Of a stretch of DNA of 64,000 nt, positions 17,389 to 28,697 are shown piece by piece. Both the position numbers and the translations under genes were made by a program. Under the pieces are notes generated by a model. It had not been told where the DNA came from and searched no databases. It saw only the letters and a program-made list of their open reading frames with translations. Within the stretch, counting starts at the first letter, position 1. Each line of letters begins with the position of its first letter. Source of the DNA: Aliiroseovarius sp. F20344 (lineage in GTDB: Bacteria > Pseudomonadota > Alphaproteobacteria > Rhodobacterales > Rhodobacteraceae); assembly GCF_023016155.1 (NCBI RefSeq), contig NZ_JALKBG010000008.1, positions 1,118,501 to 1,182,500 of the forward strand, given 5' to 3'.

Positions 17389-18401
17389 CAGCTGCGCCCT
17401 ACCAACACGTCGATGACTGCGCGCGCGGTGATTTGACCAATCACCTTGCCGTCTTTGATAACCCTGAAGGGCAGATCTGCCCGTTCAACTTCATCCGCGA
17501 TGGAGTCAATTGTCGCGTCATGGGCGACGTCGCCTGCGAAACTGTCGCTGGTGGCAGGCTCCATATGGCTTTGCGCACGCACTACTTTTGACCGCGCAAC
17601 ATGGCGCGTGAAATCCGCGACATATTCGGTGGCCGGGTTCTGAACCAGTTCTTCCGGCGTTGCGACCTGTTCGATCTTTCCGTCTTTCATCACCGCAATT
17701 CGATCCGCCAGCCTTATGGCCTCGTCGAAGTCATGGGTGATGAAAACAATTGTCTTTTTCAGCATGTTTTGCAGACGAATGAATTCGTCCTGCATCTCGC
17801 GACGGATCAATGGATCAAGAGCAGAAAAAGGTTCATCGAGGAACCAAAGATCAGGCTCAACGATAAGGCTGCGGGCAATTCCTACGCGTTGCTGTTGCCC
17901 GCCCGACAATTCGCGTGGGTAATACTCCTCGCGCCCGTGCAGGCCTACGAGTTCTATAACCTTACGGGCACTGGCCTCGCGTGTGGCGCGATCTACGCCT
18001 TGAATTTCAAGCGGGAACGCGACGTTTTCCAGAACCGTTAGATGGGGCATCAGTGCGAATTGCTGAAAGACCATTCCCATCTTTTTGCGGCGAATCTCGA
18101 TCAACTCTGCATCTGAGGCGCTAAGCAGGTCCCGCCCGTCAAACTCGATTTCGCCTGCGGTTGGTTCGACAAGGCGCGATAAACATCTGACAAGAGTTGA
18201 TTTTCCAGAGCCTGAGAGGCCCATAATCACGAATATCTCGCCCTGATGTATCTGCACATTCACGTCCCGCACCGCGCCAATCACACTGGCTTTGGCCAGA
18301 GTTTCGGCATCCGGTGTTTTGCCATCATTAAACAAAGCATCCGCCCCTGCCCCGTAGAGCTTCCAGACATGGCGACAGTCAAGAATGACAGGTTTGTTCA
18401 T
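17388..18401 (-). CDS. Betaine-type ABC ATPase (ProV/OpuAA-like)
   Basis: This cytoplasmic ATP-binding subunit has 337 residues: Walker A GLSGSGKST, signature LSGGQQQR, Walker B LWFLDEPFSALD and switch THDFDEA. The C-terminal 110 residues contain a CBS-like region ending in a VIGQITARAVIDVL motif, as in osmotically regulated ProV/OpuAA. Here it seems to be shorter than a full pair of CBS domains. The ATG at 18401 is preferred over one eight codons upstream because GAGGA precedes it. First ORF after the binding-protein gene, from which it is separated by 115 bases containing a hairpin. Confidence 0.88.
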   Translation of the reverse strand: MNKPVILDCRHVWKLYGAGADALFNDGKTPDAETLAKASVIGAVRDVNVQIHQGEIFVIMGLSGSGKSTLVRCLSRLVEPTAGEIEFDGRDLLSASDAELIEIRRKKMGMVFQQFALMPHLTVLENVAFPLEIQGVDRATREASARKVIELVGLHGREEYYPRELSGGQQQRVGIARSLIVEPDLWFLDEPFSALDPLIRREMQDEFIRLQNMLKKTIVFITHDFDEAIRLADRIAVMKDGKIEQVATPEELVQNPATEYVADFTRHVARSKVVRAQSHMEPATSDSFAGDVAHDATIDSIADEVERADLPFRVIKDGKVIGQITARAVIDVLVGRS

Positions 18402-18478
18402 ATGGTCCTCGGGCGCAGAATTCATCCACGGTCAAAACCTGACCGATGTGGCATGTACTGTTTAGCAGATTTCGGGAA

Positions 18479-18502
18479 CTGGGCGCGGCGAACCACGCCC
18501 AG
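18479..18502 (-). terminator. Hairpin between binding-protein and ATPase genes
   Basis: CTGGGCG (18479-18485) pairs with CGCCCAG (18496-18502) around a 10-base loop. No T-tract follows. It is likely to be a partial terminator or mRNA-stabilising structure that lets the binding protein be made in excess over the membrane subunits. Confidence 0.45.
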
Positions 18503-18516
18503 AAAGGTCAGTTGGA

Positions 18517-19449
18517 TTACTGAGCGATCCAGCTCTGCCAAGTCGCTTCATTGTCGGCCATCCACGCTGCCACAACATCATCAACAGATTTCCCGTTCAA
18601 ATCCACATCCGCCACCATGGCGCTCATGTCATCGTTTGAGATGTTGAAGTTACCGATCGTTTTAGCGGCGTTCGGCCATTGATCAGGAAGTCCCGACCAC
18701 GCGGCTTTCCAGATCGGTCCTGTTGGTTTGCCACAGTCATAAGCAGCATCAACGTTCATACCAACAGAGGGATCATTGTAGCATTCAACCGAATACGGCG
18801 GAAACTCTACAAAGCTGCCTTCGTATTTCGTCAGCGCCCAATGCGGAGCATAAACCCATAGAACAATTGGATCTTTTCGTTGATATGCGGCTTCAAGCTC
18901 TGCGAACAACGCAGCATCCGTACCCGCGTGGACAACTTCGAAATCCATGCCCAAAGCCTCGACCCGTTCATCATCAAAACCGCCCCAGGTTACGGGGGCG
19001 CCAAGATAACGCCCTAAAGGCGCGGTTTCGGCCGTCGCGAATTCCTGCGCGCAATCGTTTAGTGCTTTCCAATCTGGAAGCCCCGGGCAGCGTTCTTCCA
19101 TATAGGCCGGATACCACCATTCTTCGATGGCGATCATGCCGGTTTCGCCCATGTTGATAACGTTCCCGGTCCCAACAGCTTCATCCAGCGCTTCGCGTCC
19201 GGTGGTTTCCCAGATCTCCATCGCCAGGTGCAGGTCTCCGGTTTTGAGACCTGCGAACTGCGCAATATAGTCAGCTTGCAGATATTCGACGTTGTTTCCG
19301 GCTTTCTTCAGAACCTCGCCCATAAGCGTGGTGGTGATTAGCTGACCGGACCAATCATGCAGCGTCAGTTTGATCGGGTCGCTGGAATCTTTCGCCATTA
19401 GGGGCGTTGCGGCAAGGAAAGCTGCAGTCAGAACAGACAAGTGTTTCAT
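18517..19449 (-). CDS. Betaine/quaternary-amine ABC substrate-binding protein (OpuAC domain)
   Basis: This periplasmic binding protein of 310 residues has signal peptide LSVLTAAFLAATPLMA and mature start near residue 20. The OpuAC fold is indicated by KLTLHDWSGQLI, LAMEIWETTGR and IEEWWYPAYMEE. Abundant Trp/Tyr suit a cation-pi box for trimethylammonium groups. The pair GLPDWKALNDC and SVECYNDP supplies cysteines that may form disulfides. First gene of the minus-strand importer operon; the phosphatase/DeoR pair is divergent across a 197-base regulatory gap. Confidence 0.86.
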   Translation of the reverse strand: MKHLSVLTAAFLAATPLMAKDSSDPIKLTLHDWSGQLITTTLMGEVLKKAGNNVEYLQADYIAQFAGLKTGDLHLAMEIWETTGREALDEAVGTGNVINMGETGMIAIEEWWYPAYMEERCPGLPDWKALNDCAQEFATAETAPLGRYLGAPVTWGGFDDERVEALGMDFEVVHAGTDAALFAELEAAYQRKDPIVLWVYAPHWALTKYEGSFVEFPPYSVECYNDPSVGMNVDAAYDCGKPTGPIWKAAWSGLPDQWPNAAKTIGNFNISNDDMSAMVADVDLNGKSVDDVVAAWMADNEATWQSWIAQ

Positions 19450-19492
19450 GTGATAACTCCCATTGAATGCCGACGCTCTGGTTCCATGCAGA

Positions 19493-19531
19493 TGTTGTTT
19501 GGCACCGGCTTGATGCCAATAATCAACAACA
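19493..19531. promoter_or_regulatory. Dyad in divergent control region, candidate DeoR operator
   Basis: TTGGCA (19499-19504) is mirrored by TGCCAA (19514-19519), and outside these TGTTGT (19493-19498) is mirrored by ACAACA (19526-19531). The nested dyad sits 43 bases upstream of the binding-protein start, in the gap shared with the phosphatase-deoR operon. It is the best candidate site for the DeoR-family regulator encoded here. Confidence 0.4.
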
Positions 19532-19646
19532 GTTCACCCTCAAATCAACAAAAATCGACATATTGCCAAAACTAATGTAGATATTATTTGTAAATTGTTT
19601 GCCCTCAGGGAAGTTTTGACGGGGACTAAAGGACATCGGATCACGT

Positions 19647-20417
19647 ATGGAAACGCTACGCACACGCTTTGATATTGCTCGCAAAATCTCTGTTGATGTA
19701 TCGCCGGTCGCGATGGAGTTTTTTCGGAAAGAGCTGGATATCACCTCAAAATCCGATGAAAGCCCCGTTACCATCGCCGATCAGAACACCGAGACGGCAA
19801 TCCGGACAGCGATTGCGGCGTCATTCCCGGAAGAATCTATTCTGGGCGAAGAATTTGGTCAAAGTGGAGACCGTTCTGACATGTGGATCGTTGATCCTAT
19901 TGACGGCACGCGCTCTTTCATTACGGGGCTGCCGCTGTTTGGGATCCTGTTGGGGTACCTATCCGATGATGTTCCCCAACTGGGCGTCGTTAACATGCCA
20001 GCCTTGGGCGAAGTCTATTCAGGTGCGCAAGGCCTGGGGGCTTATTTGAACGGTGCGCAGATATCGGTGTCTGCCTGTAAAACTCTAAAAAGGGCGCGCC
20101 TGTTCATAAATGAAGCGGACAAGCTGGCGCAGGAAGCGCCCCAACAGTTTGTGCGAATGATCACAGCTGGGGACCTTCGCAGATTTGGGGCCGACTGCTA
20201 TCCCCACATGTTGGTGGCCAGCGGGTACGCGGACGCCGTTATTGACTTTGGGCTTCAACCATATGATTACCTGCCGGTTGCTGCGGTGGTCGAAGCGGCA
20301 GGCGGGATCATGACGGACTGGCATGGACGGCCGCTGTCTCTGACCTCTGACGGGCGCACCGTGACTGCCGCAACACCTGAATTGCATGCTGAATTGCTGG
20401 AGCTGGTTCGCCCATGA
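19647..20417 (+). CDS. Inositol-monophosphatase-family phosphatase
   Basis: This 256-residue Mg-dependent phosphatase has metal-site motifs E91/E92 in ILGEEFG and DPIDGTRSFITG (about 106-117). The usual C-terminal WDxAA is replaced by YDYLPVAA, as in histidinol-phosphatase-like members. It should hydrolyse a small phosphate monoester. It overlaps deoR by four bases (ATGA) and is divergent from the importer operon, which encodes a choline-kinase-like enzyme. The opposing kinase and phosphatase suggest a phosphorylated intermediate in this pathway. A role in general inositol or histidine metabolism is the alternative. Confidence 0.85.
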   Translation: METLRTRFDIARKISVDVSPVAMEFFRKELDITSKSDESPVTIADQNTETAIRTAIAASFPEESILGEEFGQSGDRSDMWIVDPIDGTRSFITGLPLFGILLGYLSDDVPQLGVVNMPALGEVYSGAQGLGAYLNGAQISVSACKTLKRARLFINEADKLAQEAPQQFVRMITAGDLRRFGADCYPHMLVASGYADAVIDFGLQPYDYLPVAAVVEAAGGIMTDWHGRPLSLTSDGRTVTAATPELHAELLELVRP

Positions 20418-21184
20418 GCACACCAACCTCGAAATACAGTGAAGAGATACTTCGCCGAGTCGACATGATGGGGACTGTCAGCGTGCAGGAGCTGTCGCAG
20501 ATCATGGGCGTGTCGGACCAGACCATTCGCCGGGTCACGCGCCCGCTTGCCGAACGCGGAGCGCTCAGCAAAGTGCATGGCGCGCTTGTGTCCAACAAAT
20601 CCGCCATGGACCCCCCTTTCCTGTCTCGAATGAACTTGAACCGCGACGCGAAGGTCGCGATTGCAAACAAAGTGGCGGAGCTTGTGAAAGATGGTGACAG
20701 CCTCACCATCGACACCGGATCGACATCGGCTTTCATTGCACAGGTTTTGCGGGAACGCCGCGAACTGACCGTGGTAACTAATTCGGCTTTTGTGGCCAGC
20801 ACATTGGCCATGATCCCCGGAAACAATGTTTCAATGGCAGGAACGCAGTTGCGGGATCACGATGGTGCGTCCTTTGATCGCTCGGCCTTTCAGGTGGTAG
20901 AGCGCGCGCAGGTTGATCACTGCGTTCTATCCGCCTCCATGGTGCACCCGGACAAAGGTTTTATGGTGCATGAACAATGCGAGGTCGACATGGCTTATGC
21001 CATGATGAACAGCGCGTCTCGGTCGATCATGGCGGTGGATGCGTCGAAGTTTCAGCCGCAAACACGCAAACCGTCCTTGCGTCAGCCGGATCTGAAGACA
21101 GGAGATGCTCTGGTCACCAATGAAACCCCGCCCGAGGCGTTTTCAGAGGTCCTATCGCATCTGGAAATACACATCGCGGACTAG
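20414..21184 (+). CDS. DeoR-family transcriptional regulator
   Basis: This 256-residue repressor has an N-terminal DeoR-type helix-turn-helix (about 15-60, VQELSQIMGVSDQTIRRV) and a C-terminal DeoRC sensor domain (about 78-235, LTIDTGSTSAFIAQVL, VVTNSAFVASTLA). These sensors bind phosphorylated small molecules, usually sugar phosphates. Co-transcribed with the phosphatase and divergent from an importer-kinase operon, it probably controls both, with the kinase product as a plausible inducer (inference). A strong terminator follows the gene. Confidence 0.87.
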   Translation: MSTPTSKYSEEILRRVDMMGTVSVQELSQIMGVSDQTIRRVTRPLAERGALSKVHGALVSNKSAMDPPFLSRMNLNRDAKVAIANKVAELVKDGDSLTIDTGSTSAFIAQVLRERRELTVVTNSAFVASTLAMIPGNNVSMAGTQLRDHDGASFDRSAFQVVERAQVDHCVLSASMVHPDKGFMVHEQCEVDMAYAMMNSASRSIMAVDASKFQPQTRKPSLRQPDLKTGDALVTNETPPEAFSEVLSHLEIHIAD

Positions 21185-21203
21185 GTGCAAGTCGCATAGA
21201 AAA

Positions 21204-21223
21204 GGGGGCAGTCCCCTGCCCCC
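21204..21223. terminator. Bidirectional terminator between deoR-type gene and katG
   Basis: GGGGGCAG (21204-21211), loop TCCC, CTGCCCCC (21216-21223), with an A-rich flank on the left (AAAA), which gives a T-run on the minus strand. It serves convergent genes: the DeoR-family gene from the left and katG from the right. Confidence 0.75.
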
Positions 21224-21255
21224 AAATCAATCATGTAATCTAAGGCGCGGTTGGC

Positions 21256-23484
<2,229 letters not shown>

Positions 23485-23512
23485 TTATGCCGCAAGTTTA
23501 GCGGGTAAAAAC

Positions 23513-23560
23513 GATAAGAGGAAATTGCACCTTTTAATCCCTGTGATAAGATTACCTTAT
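23513..23560. promoter_or_regulatory. Candidate OxyR binding region
   Basis: GATAAG occurs at 23513 and 23545, and the second copy forms the palindrome ATAAG-ATTAC-CTTAT (23546-23560), which fits the T-N11-A form of LysR-type sites and overlaps the oxyR start codon. The position between divergent katG and oxyR is expected for OxyR autoregulation and katG activation. Confidence 0.5.
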
Positions 23561-24458
23561 GAGCAATATCACACTCCGTCAGCTTCGTTATTTTGATGCG
23601 CTTGCCCAGCACGGCCATTTTGGGCGCGCGGCAGAGGCATGTTCTGTTTCACAGCCTGCGCTGTCTGTTCAAATCAAGGAACTCGAGGACGCCTTGGGGT
23701 GTGTCTTGTGCGAACGGATGCCCAGACAGGTTCGTCTGACCACGCTTGGCCGTGAATTTCTACGGCGTACGCAAGACATTCTGCGTGCTGTAGACGAGCT
23801 GGAGGACGTGTCACGCGCCGCGCGGGATCAATGGGTGGGCGAGCTGCGGATTGGCGTTATCCCAACCATTGCCCCCTATCTTTTGCCGCGCATCGTGCAA
23901 GAGCTCTCTGCCAGTTTCCAAGGTGCAGAGATTCACATGCGCGAAACGATGACATCAAACCTGATCCGCGAACTTGTAGACGGTCGGATCGATACGGCTA
24001 TCTTGGCCCTACCCATTTCTGATCCAGCCCTGACCGAGGTGGCGTTGTTCGACGAGGAATTTGTCTTGGTGCGTCCAGAGGCTGACAAAGACAAGCCGGT
24101 TCCAAACCGTGATGGTCTGCGCGAGATGCGCTTGCTTTTGCTGGAAGAGGGTCATTGCTTTCGCGATCAGGCCCTATCGTTTTGCGACATGCAATCCAGC
24201 AATCCACGCGAAACACTGGATGGTAGCGCCCTGTCGACATTGGTGCAGATGGTTGGCGCGGGGATGGGTGTCACACTCATCCCAGATATGGCCGTCGGGG
24301 TGGAAACCCGTTCCGCGCCCGTTGCAGTTTCACGCTTTAACGCGCCCAAACCCAGCCGCACCATTGGCATGGTATGGCGCGCAAGCTCGCCCTTGGCGCA
24401 GCAGTTTCATTTGATGGCAGACTGTGTGAAACGCGCGGCTATGGTTGAATCGGCCTAA
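23559..24458 (+). CDS. oxyR: Peroxide-sensing LysR-family regulator OxyR
   Basis: This 299-residue regulator has a LysR helix-turn-helix (about 18-38, HFGRAAEACSVSQPALSVQI) and the OxyR redox segment EGHCFRDQALSFC, with two cysteines nine residues apart as in E. coli C199/C208. Oxidation to a disulfide should activate katG, encoded divergently. Its 3' end overlaps the 3' end of rseP by four bases. Confidence 0.93.
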   Translation: MSNITLRQLRYFDALAQHGHFGRAAEACSVSQPALSVQIKELEDALGCVLCERMPRQVRLTTLGREFLRRTQDILRAVDELEDVSRAARDQWVGELRIGVIPTIAPYLLPRIVQELSASFQGAEIHMRETMTSNLIRELVDGRIDTAILALPISDPALTEVALFDEEFVLVRPEADKDKPVPNRDGLREMRLLLLEEGHCFRDQALSFCDMQSSNPRETLDGSALSTLVQMVGAGMGVTLIPDMAVGVETRSAPVAVSRFNAPKPSRTIGMVWRASSPLAQQFHLMADCVKRAAMVESA

Positions 24459-25795
24459 GGGCAGAACAAATCATTTGTCAGCCCAAACACCATCAACGTC
24501 ACAACCAACGCCAGACCAATTGCAAGAAGAATGTTCAAGGCTTTGTCGGACGGGGGGCGACCGGTCACGGCCTCCCAGGCATGGAACACAAGGTGGCCGC
24601 CATCCAGAATTGGGATTGGGAACAGGTTCAACATGCCGATGGCTGTGGACAACATGGCGATGAAGGACACAAAGGTTATTGCGCCTTGCGATGCAGCTTG
24701 GCCCGAGACCTGAGCAATCCCAATCGGCCCGGATAGATTACAGCTGGAAATCGCGCCGGTGATCATATGCCAAAGGCCGGACAGGCTGCTTTGAATGATA
24801 TAAACCACCCGATCGGCCCCAGATTTCAGGCTCTCCCAGACGCCCGCCGGACGTGTGGCCGGCTCGAATACAAGCCCTGAGGTGATCCCGATCAACCAAC
24901 GTGTTTCAAACCCGCCATCGCCTGTTGGAATGTCTTGCCTACGCGGGGCCAGCGTCACATCAAGCGGTGACCCGTCCCGCAGAATGCCCAAAGACAGCTC
25001 TTCTCCATCCCCATTCACGACGATTTCGCGCAAAGAGTTGAAGGTCGGAACGGGCGTTCCGTTTACAGATTGAATGAAGTCACCCTCTTGCAACCCTGCT
25101 GCCATCGCAGCCGATTGTGGGCTCACAGACCCCACCAAAGCTGGATAGGGATGCGTGGCCGTGATCGTCAGATCTTGCCCGTCACGTTTGACCCGATAGT
25201 CAATCAAAGCCGTTTCGGGCAGTTTTTCAATCACGGTATAGAACTCGGTCAAAGGTGGCGTTTCGAACCCTGCAATGGAAAGAACTTCATCACCTGCGCG
25301 CAATCCCTGCTCCATCCCGGGAACGTCTTTTACTGCCTTAACCGCCAAAGGGTCCCGCGCGACGCCTGATGACATGACCAGCCCGGCAAAGATGAGGATC
25401 GACAGGATAAAGTTAAAAATCGGGCCCGCTGCCACAGTCGCAGCGCGCGCCCAAAGTGGCGCCCCGTGCATTGTGTGGCGACGATCTTCGTCGGACATCT
25501 CGGCCATGACGGCCTCGTCCGCCCCACCAGATGCTGCATTCGCGTCGCCACTGAACTTAACGTAACCACCGATCGGGAACGCCGCGACCTGCCATTGAGT
25601 GCCATGTTTATCTGTGCGTGCAAACAGGACAGGTCCCATTCCGATTGAGAAGACATCTGCTTTGATGCCGCTCCAACGCCCGACGATATAGTGACCATAT
25701 TCATGCACGGCTACGATCACCGTCAACGCGACGATGAAGGCAAGGATCGTGAAGGCAAGGTTGCCGAAATCGGGCAGAAAACTGATCAGATCCAT
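24455..25795 (-). CDS. rseP: Site-2 intramembrane metalloprotease RseP
   Basis: This inner-membrane zinc protease of 446 residues cuts transmembrane anti-sigma factors and signal-peptide remnants. The active site is VAVHEYGHYIVGRW (HExxH) in the first TM, with the distal metal site in NLFPIPILDGGHLVF. Two PDZ-like regions lie between (VPGMEQGLRAGDEVLSIAGF and SAAMAAGLQEGDFIQSVNG). It is the last gene of the pyrH-to-rseP run. The usual next gene, bamA, is absent and convergent oxyR follows instead. Confidence 0.94.
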   Translation of the reverse strand: MDLISFLPDFGNLAFTILAFIVALTVIVAVHEYGHYIVGRWSGIKADVFSIGMGPVLFARTDKHGTQWQVAAFPIGGYVKFSGDANAASGGADEAVMAEMSDEDRRHTMHGAPLWARAATVAAGPIFNFILSILIFAGLVMSSGVARDPLAVKAVKDVPGMEQGLRAGDEVLSIAGFETPPLTEFYTVIEKLPETALIDYRVKRDGQDLTITATHPYPALVGSVSPQSAAMAAGLQEGDFIQSVNGTPVPTFNSLREIVVNGDGEELSLGILRDGSPLDVTLAPRRQDIPTGDGGFETRWLIGITSGLVFEPATRPAGVWESLKSGADRVVYIIQSSLSGLWHMITGAISSCNLSGPIGIAQVSGQAASQGAITFVSFIAMLSTAIGMLNLFPIPILDGGHLVFHAWEAVTGRPPSDKALNILLAIGLALVVTLMVFGLTNDLFCP

Positions 25796-25842
25796 ATGTC
25801 AGGGGTGTCCTTTGGTTTCATGCGCGCGGGTGGCGCGTCTGT

Positions 25843-27030
25843 TCAGTTCTTCGCTGCGATCAGTTCGCGGGCGACATCTCGTCCCATTTGGTCAGCGGCC
25901 AGCACATTATCAAGGGTCATAGCGGTGTGATTGAGGCCGCTATCCCCGTCAAGCCGTGTCAGGGTGTCTTCGACAAGCCCCGCCATATCCATGAAGCCAA
26001 TTTGACCTGCGATAAAGCCATCAAGGGCGATTTCTTTTGCCGCGTTGAAGATGGCACCGGTCAGACCGCCAGCAGCCATCACCTCGCGCGCCAGACGTAG
26101 GGCCGGGTAACGCGTTTCATCAGGGGCGCGGAAATCGAGCGTAGCTACCTTTGCCAGATCCAACCGGTCAACCGGCAATTCACGCCGCTCGGGCCAATGT
26201 AGCGCATAGCCAATGGCGTGGCGCATATCAGGTGCGCCCAAATGCGCCATAAGCGCACCGTCGTTGAAGCCAACCAACGCGTGCACAAGGCTTTGCGGGT
26301 GGACCAGAACTTCAATCTGATCCGGATTGATCTGGAAAAATTCTTTTGTTTCTATGACTTCCAGCGCTTTATTGAACATCGAGGCGCTGTCGATGGTGAT
26401 CCGTTGCCCCATGTCCCAATTGGGGTGAGAGCTGGCTTCGGCCAAAGTGGCCGTGGCGAGTTTCTCCATCGGCCAGTCACGAAATGCACCACCAGAGGCG
26501 GTGATGATCACACGCTCAACCGCATCAATGTCTTCACCCACCAAGCCCTGAAAAACCGCCGAGTGTTCACTATCGACAGGTAGGATGCGCGCATGGTGCG
26601 CTTGTGCCGTCGCCATGATCAATGGACCGGCCGTCACAAGGCTTTCTTTGTTGGCAAGCGCCAGCGTGGCCCGCGCTTCGAGGGCGCGCAGCCCTGGCAG
26701 AAGACCCGCCGCCCCCACGATAGAAGACATGACCCAGTCACATGGACGCGTGGCGGCCTCTTCCATGGCCGTGGGGCCCGAAGCAGCTTCAATCCCAGTG
26801 CCCGCGAGTGCTTGTTTTAGGTCGCCTAGTTTTTCTTCGTGTGCGGTGATGGCAATGTCGGCATTCAGGTCGATTGCATCTTTCGCGAGCTGCGCGATGT
26901 TATGCCCGCCAGTCAGCGCAACAACATCGTAAGCCAATGCATCGCGCCGGATCAGATCGATGGTTGATTGCCCGATGGAACCTGTTGCTCCAAAAATCGA
27001 GATGCGGCGTTTGCCTGTGTCCGTACCCAT
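25843..27030 (-). CDS. dxr: 1-deoxy-D-xylulose 5-phosphate reductoisomerase
   Basis: This 395-residue NADPH-dependent enzyme makes 2-C-methyl-D-erythritol 4-phosphate in the MEP isoprenoid route. The nucleotide motif is GATGSIGQSTIDL near the N-terminus, and LANKESLV and PVDSEHSAVFQ carry substrate and metal residues. It lies 9 bases downstream of cdsA and 47 bases upstream of rseP. Product feeds, after several steps, the substrate of UppS encoded nearby. Confidence 0.96.
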   Translation of the reverse strand: MGTDTGKRRISIFGATGSIGQSTIDLIRRDALAYDVVALTGGHNIAQLAKDAIDLNADIAITAHEEKLGDLKQALAGTGIEAASGPTAMEEAATRPCDWVMSSIVGAAGLLPGLRALEARATLALANKESLVTAGPLIMATAQAHHARILPVDSEHSAVFQGLVGEDIDAVERVIITASGGAFRDWPMEKLATATLAEASSHPNWDMGQRITIDSASMFNKALEVIETKEFFQINPDQIEVLVHPQSLVHALVGFNDGALMAHLGAPDMRHAIGYALHWPERRELPVDRLDLAKVATLDFRAPDETRYPALRLAREVMAAGGLTGAIFNAAKEIALDGFIAGQIGFMDMAGLVEDTLTRLDGDSGLNHTAMTLDNVLAADQMGRDVARELIAAKN

Positions 27031-27039
27031 CCCCTGCCC

Positions 27040-27849
27040 TCAGCCTGCGAAGATCAAGGTTCCGACGCCGGCCAGAAGCACCAAAGCCCCCGCGGCGCCG
27101 ATCATCGCGTCAAACCGGTCTAGCACTCCGCCGTGACCGGGAATTAGGTTAGAGCTGTCTTTGACCCCCACCATGCGTTTTATGGCGCTTTGAACGATGT
27201 CGCCCATTTGCCCGGCAAATGCGATCAAGGGCACAAGGAACGCCTCGAGCGGTGTGAAAATCCCTTGCGACATGCCGATAAGGCCGAGGATCAACGCCCC
27301 AATCCAACCCGCAATAGTCCCGGACCATGTTTTCTTTGGGCTTACGCGCGGCCAAAATTTCTTACCGCCGATCAATCGCCCTGCAAAATACCCGGCCACG
27401 TCAGATACGATTATGATCAGGATAAACCAGATAAGCGCTGGCCCGGGCCCCATTGCCAGAAAGCCAAGCCCCGCCAACATGATCAGCAGACCATAAGCGA
27501 AGCAAAGCAGACGGTGGCTGGTCAACAGAATTGCACCAACAAGCGGAGCAACGAACAACACAGCGATTTTTGGAGAAAACGCGATGCCCGGCGCGGCTTC
27601 AGCCCCGAGGCTTGAGACAAGCAAACTAACTGAGGCCGCAACACCTAGTGCGATGGGCACAGTGCTTGGTTCGGGCTGAAGCAGGCGAATAAACTCCCAC
27701 ATACACAAGCCAATCACGACAATGATCATCGCCTGATAGACGACCCCACCGGACCAAATTGCGAATATTGCTATACCAGCCATCGCCACCGCGGACAAAA
27801 CACGCGGGGCAAGATCGGCCCATTTTGAGGTGGAACTGTCTGAACTCAT
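27040..27849 (-). CDS. cdsA: Phosphatidate cytidylyltransferase
   Basis: This integral-membrane enzyme of 269 residues makes CDP-diacylglycerol from phosphatidate and CTP for phospholipid synthesis. Seven to eight hydrophobic segments are followed by the family signature near the C-terminus: SAIKRMVGVKDSSNLIPGHG, then GVLDRFDAM. The gene lies between uppS and dxr in the usual order. It is close to the normal family length. Confidence 0.95.
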   Translation of the reverse strand: MSSDSSTSKWADLAPRVLSAVAMAGIAIFAIWSGGVVYQAMIIVVIGLCMWEFIRLLQPEPSTVPIALGVAASVSLLVSSLGAEAAPGIAFSPKIAVLFVAPLVGAILLTSHRLLCFAYGLLIMLAGLGFLAMGPGPALIWFILIIIVSDVAGYFAGRLIGGKKFWPRVSPKKTWSGTIAGWIGALILGLIGMSQGIFTPLEAFLVPLIAFAGQMGDIVQSAIKRMVGVKDSSNLIPGHGGVLDRFDAMIGAAGALVLLAGVGTLIFAG

Positions 27850-27908
27850 TTAGGGGTTATCGCATCGCACTGCTTTGGCCTCAAGTCAAAGTAAGGCCAG
27901 TTTGATGA

Positions 27909-28658
27909 CTATTCTGCCGCGGGTTTCACAGCGCCGAAACGCCGATCCCGACCTGAGAAGCGATCCACGACTTCCTGAAACACCTCTGACGTGAAATCGG
28001 GCCACAGAGTCTCGATGAACTCGAATTCGGCATAGGCCGATTGCCAGAGCAGAAAATTGGAAACGCGGGCTTCACCGGATGTACGAATGACAAGGTCAGG
28101 ATCCGGTAAAATGCTTGTATCTAAATAGCTTGTAATGGTTTCTTCATTCACGCCTTCGGGCTTCAGCGCGCCATCCGCGACGTCCTGCGCCATACGTCTC
28201 GAGGCGCGGGCAAGTTCGTCCCGGCCACCGTAGTTCAAGGCAATGGTCAGGTTTACGTAGTCATTGTGGCTGGTCATCTCTTCCAGCTCGTTCATCAGGG
28301 CAACAAGTTTTTTGCCCAAACGGCTGCGATCACCGATGAACCGTACCCGTACGCCCTCTTCCACTAGGGCGCGCGCTTCTTTTTTGATGTAACGGCGAAA
28401 TAGAGACATAAGGCCAGTCACTTCGGCCTCGGAGCGTTTCCAGTTCTCAGTCGAGAAGGCAAAGATCGTGATGTATTTTACACCTAGATCAGGGCAACTG
28501 CGTACGATCTCTCGCACACGCTTGGCTCCGGCACGATGGCCAAACAGACGCGGCTTTCCGCGGCTCTGCGCCCAACGACCATTGCCATCCATGATGATGG
28601 CAACGTGCCTTGGCGACTTAAGCACTTGCGCTTCCGTATCGGCCATTGCCTTGTTCAT
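27909..28658 (-). CDS. uppS: Undecaprenyl diphosphate synthase (cis-prenyltransferase)
   Basis: This 249-residue enzyme builds the C55 carrier lipid for peptidoglycan and other cell-wall polymers from isopentenyl diphosphate. Signature segments are VAIIMDGNGRWAQSRG (catalytic Asp), FAFSTENWKRS, and the C-terminal SGEARVSNFLLWQSAYAEF. The ATG at 28658 was chosen; a GTG one codon earlier and a Met four codons later are alternatives. It lies between frr and cdsA. Confidence 0.95.
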   Translation of the reverse strand: MNKAMADTEAQVLKSPRHVAIIMDGNGRWAQSRGKPRLFGHRAGAKRVREIVRSCPDLGVKYITIFAFSTENWKRSEAEVTGLMSLFRRYIKKEARALVEEGVRVRFIGDRSRLGKKLVALMNELEEMTSHNDYVNLTIALNYGGRDELARASRRMAQDVADGALKPEGVNEETITSYLDTSILPDPDLVIRTSGEARVSNFLLWQSAYAEFEFIETLWPDFTSEVFQEVVDRFSGRDRRFGAVKPAAE

Positions 28659-28697
28659 CACCTAATCCAATACCTGCTACATACTGACCACGCAGGT

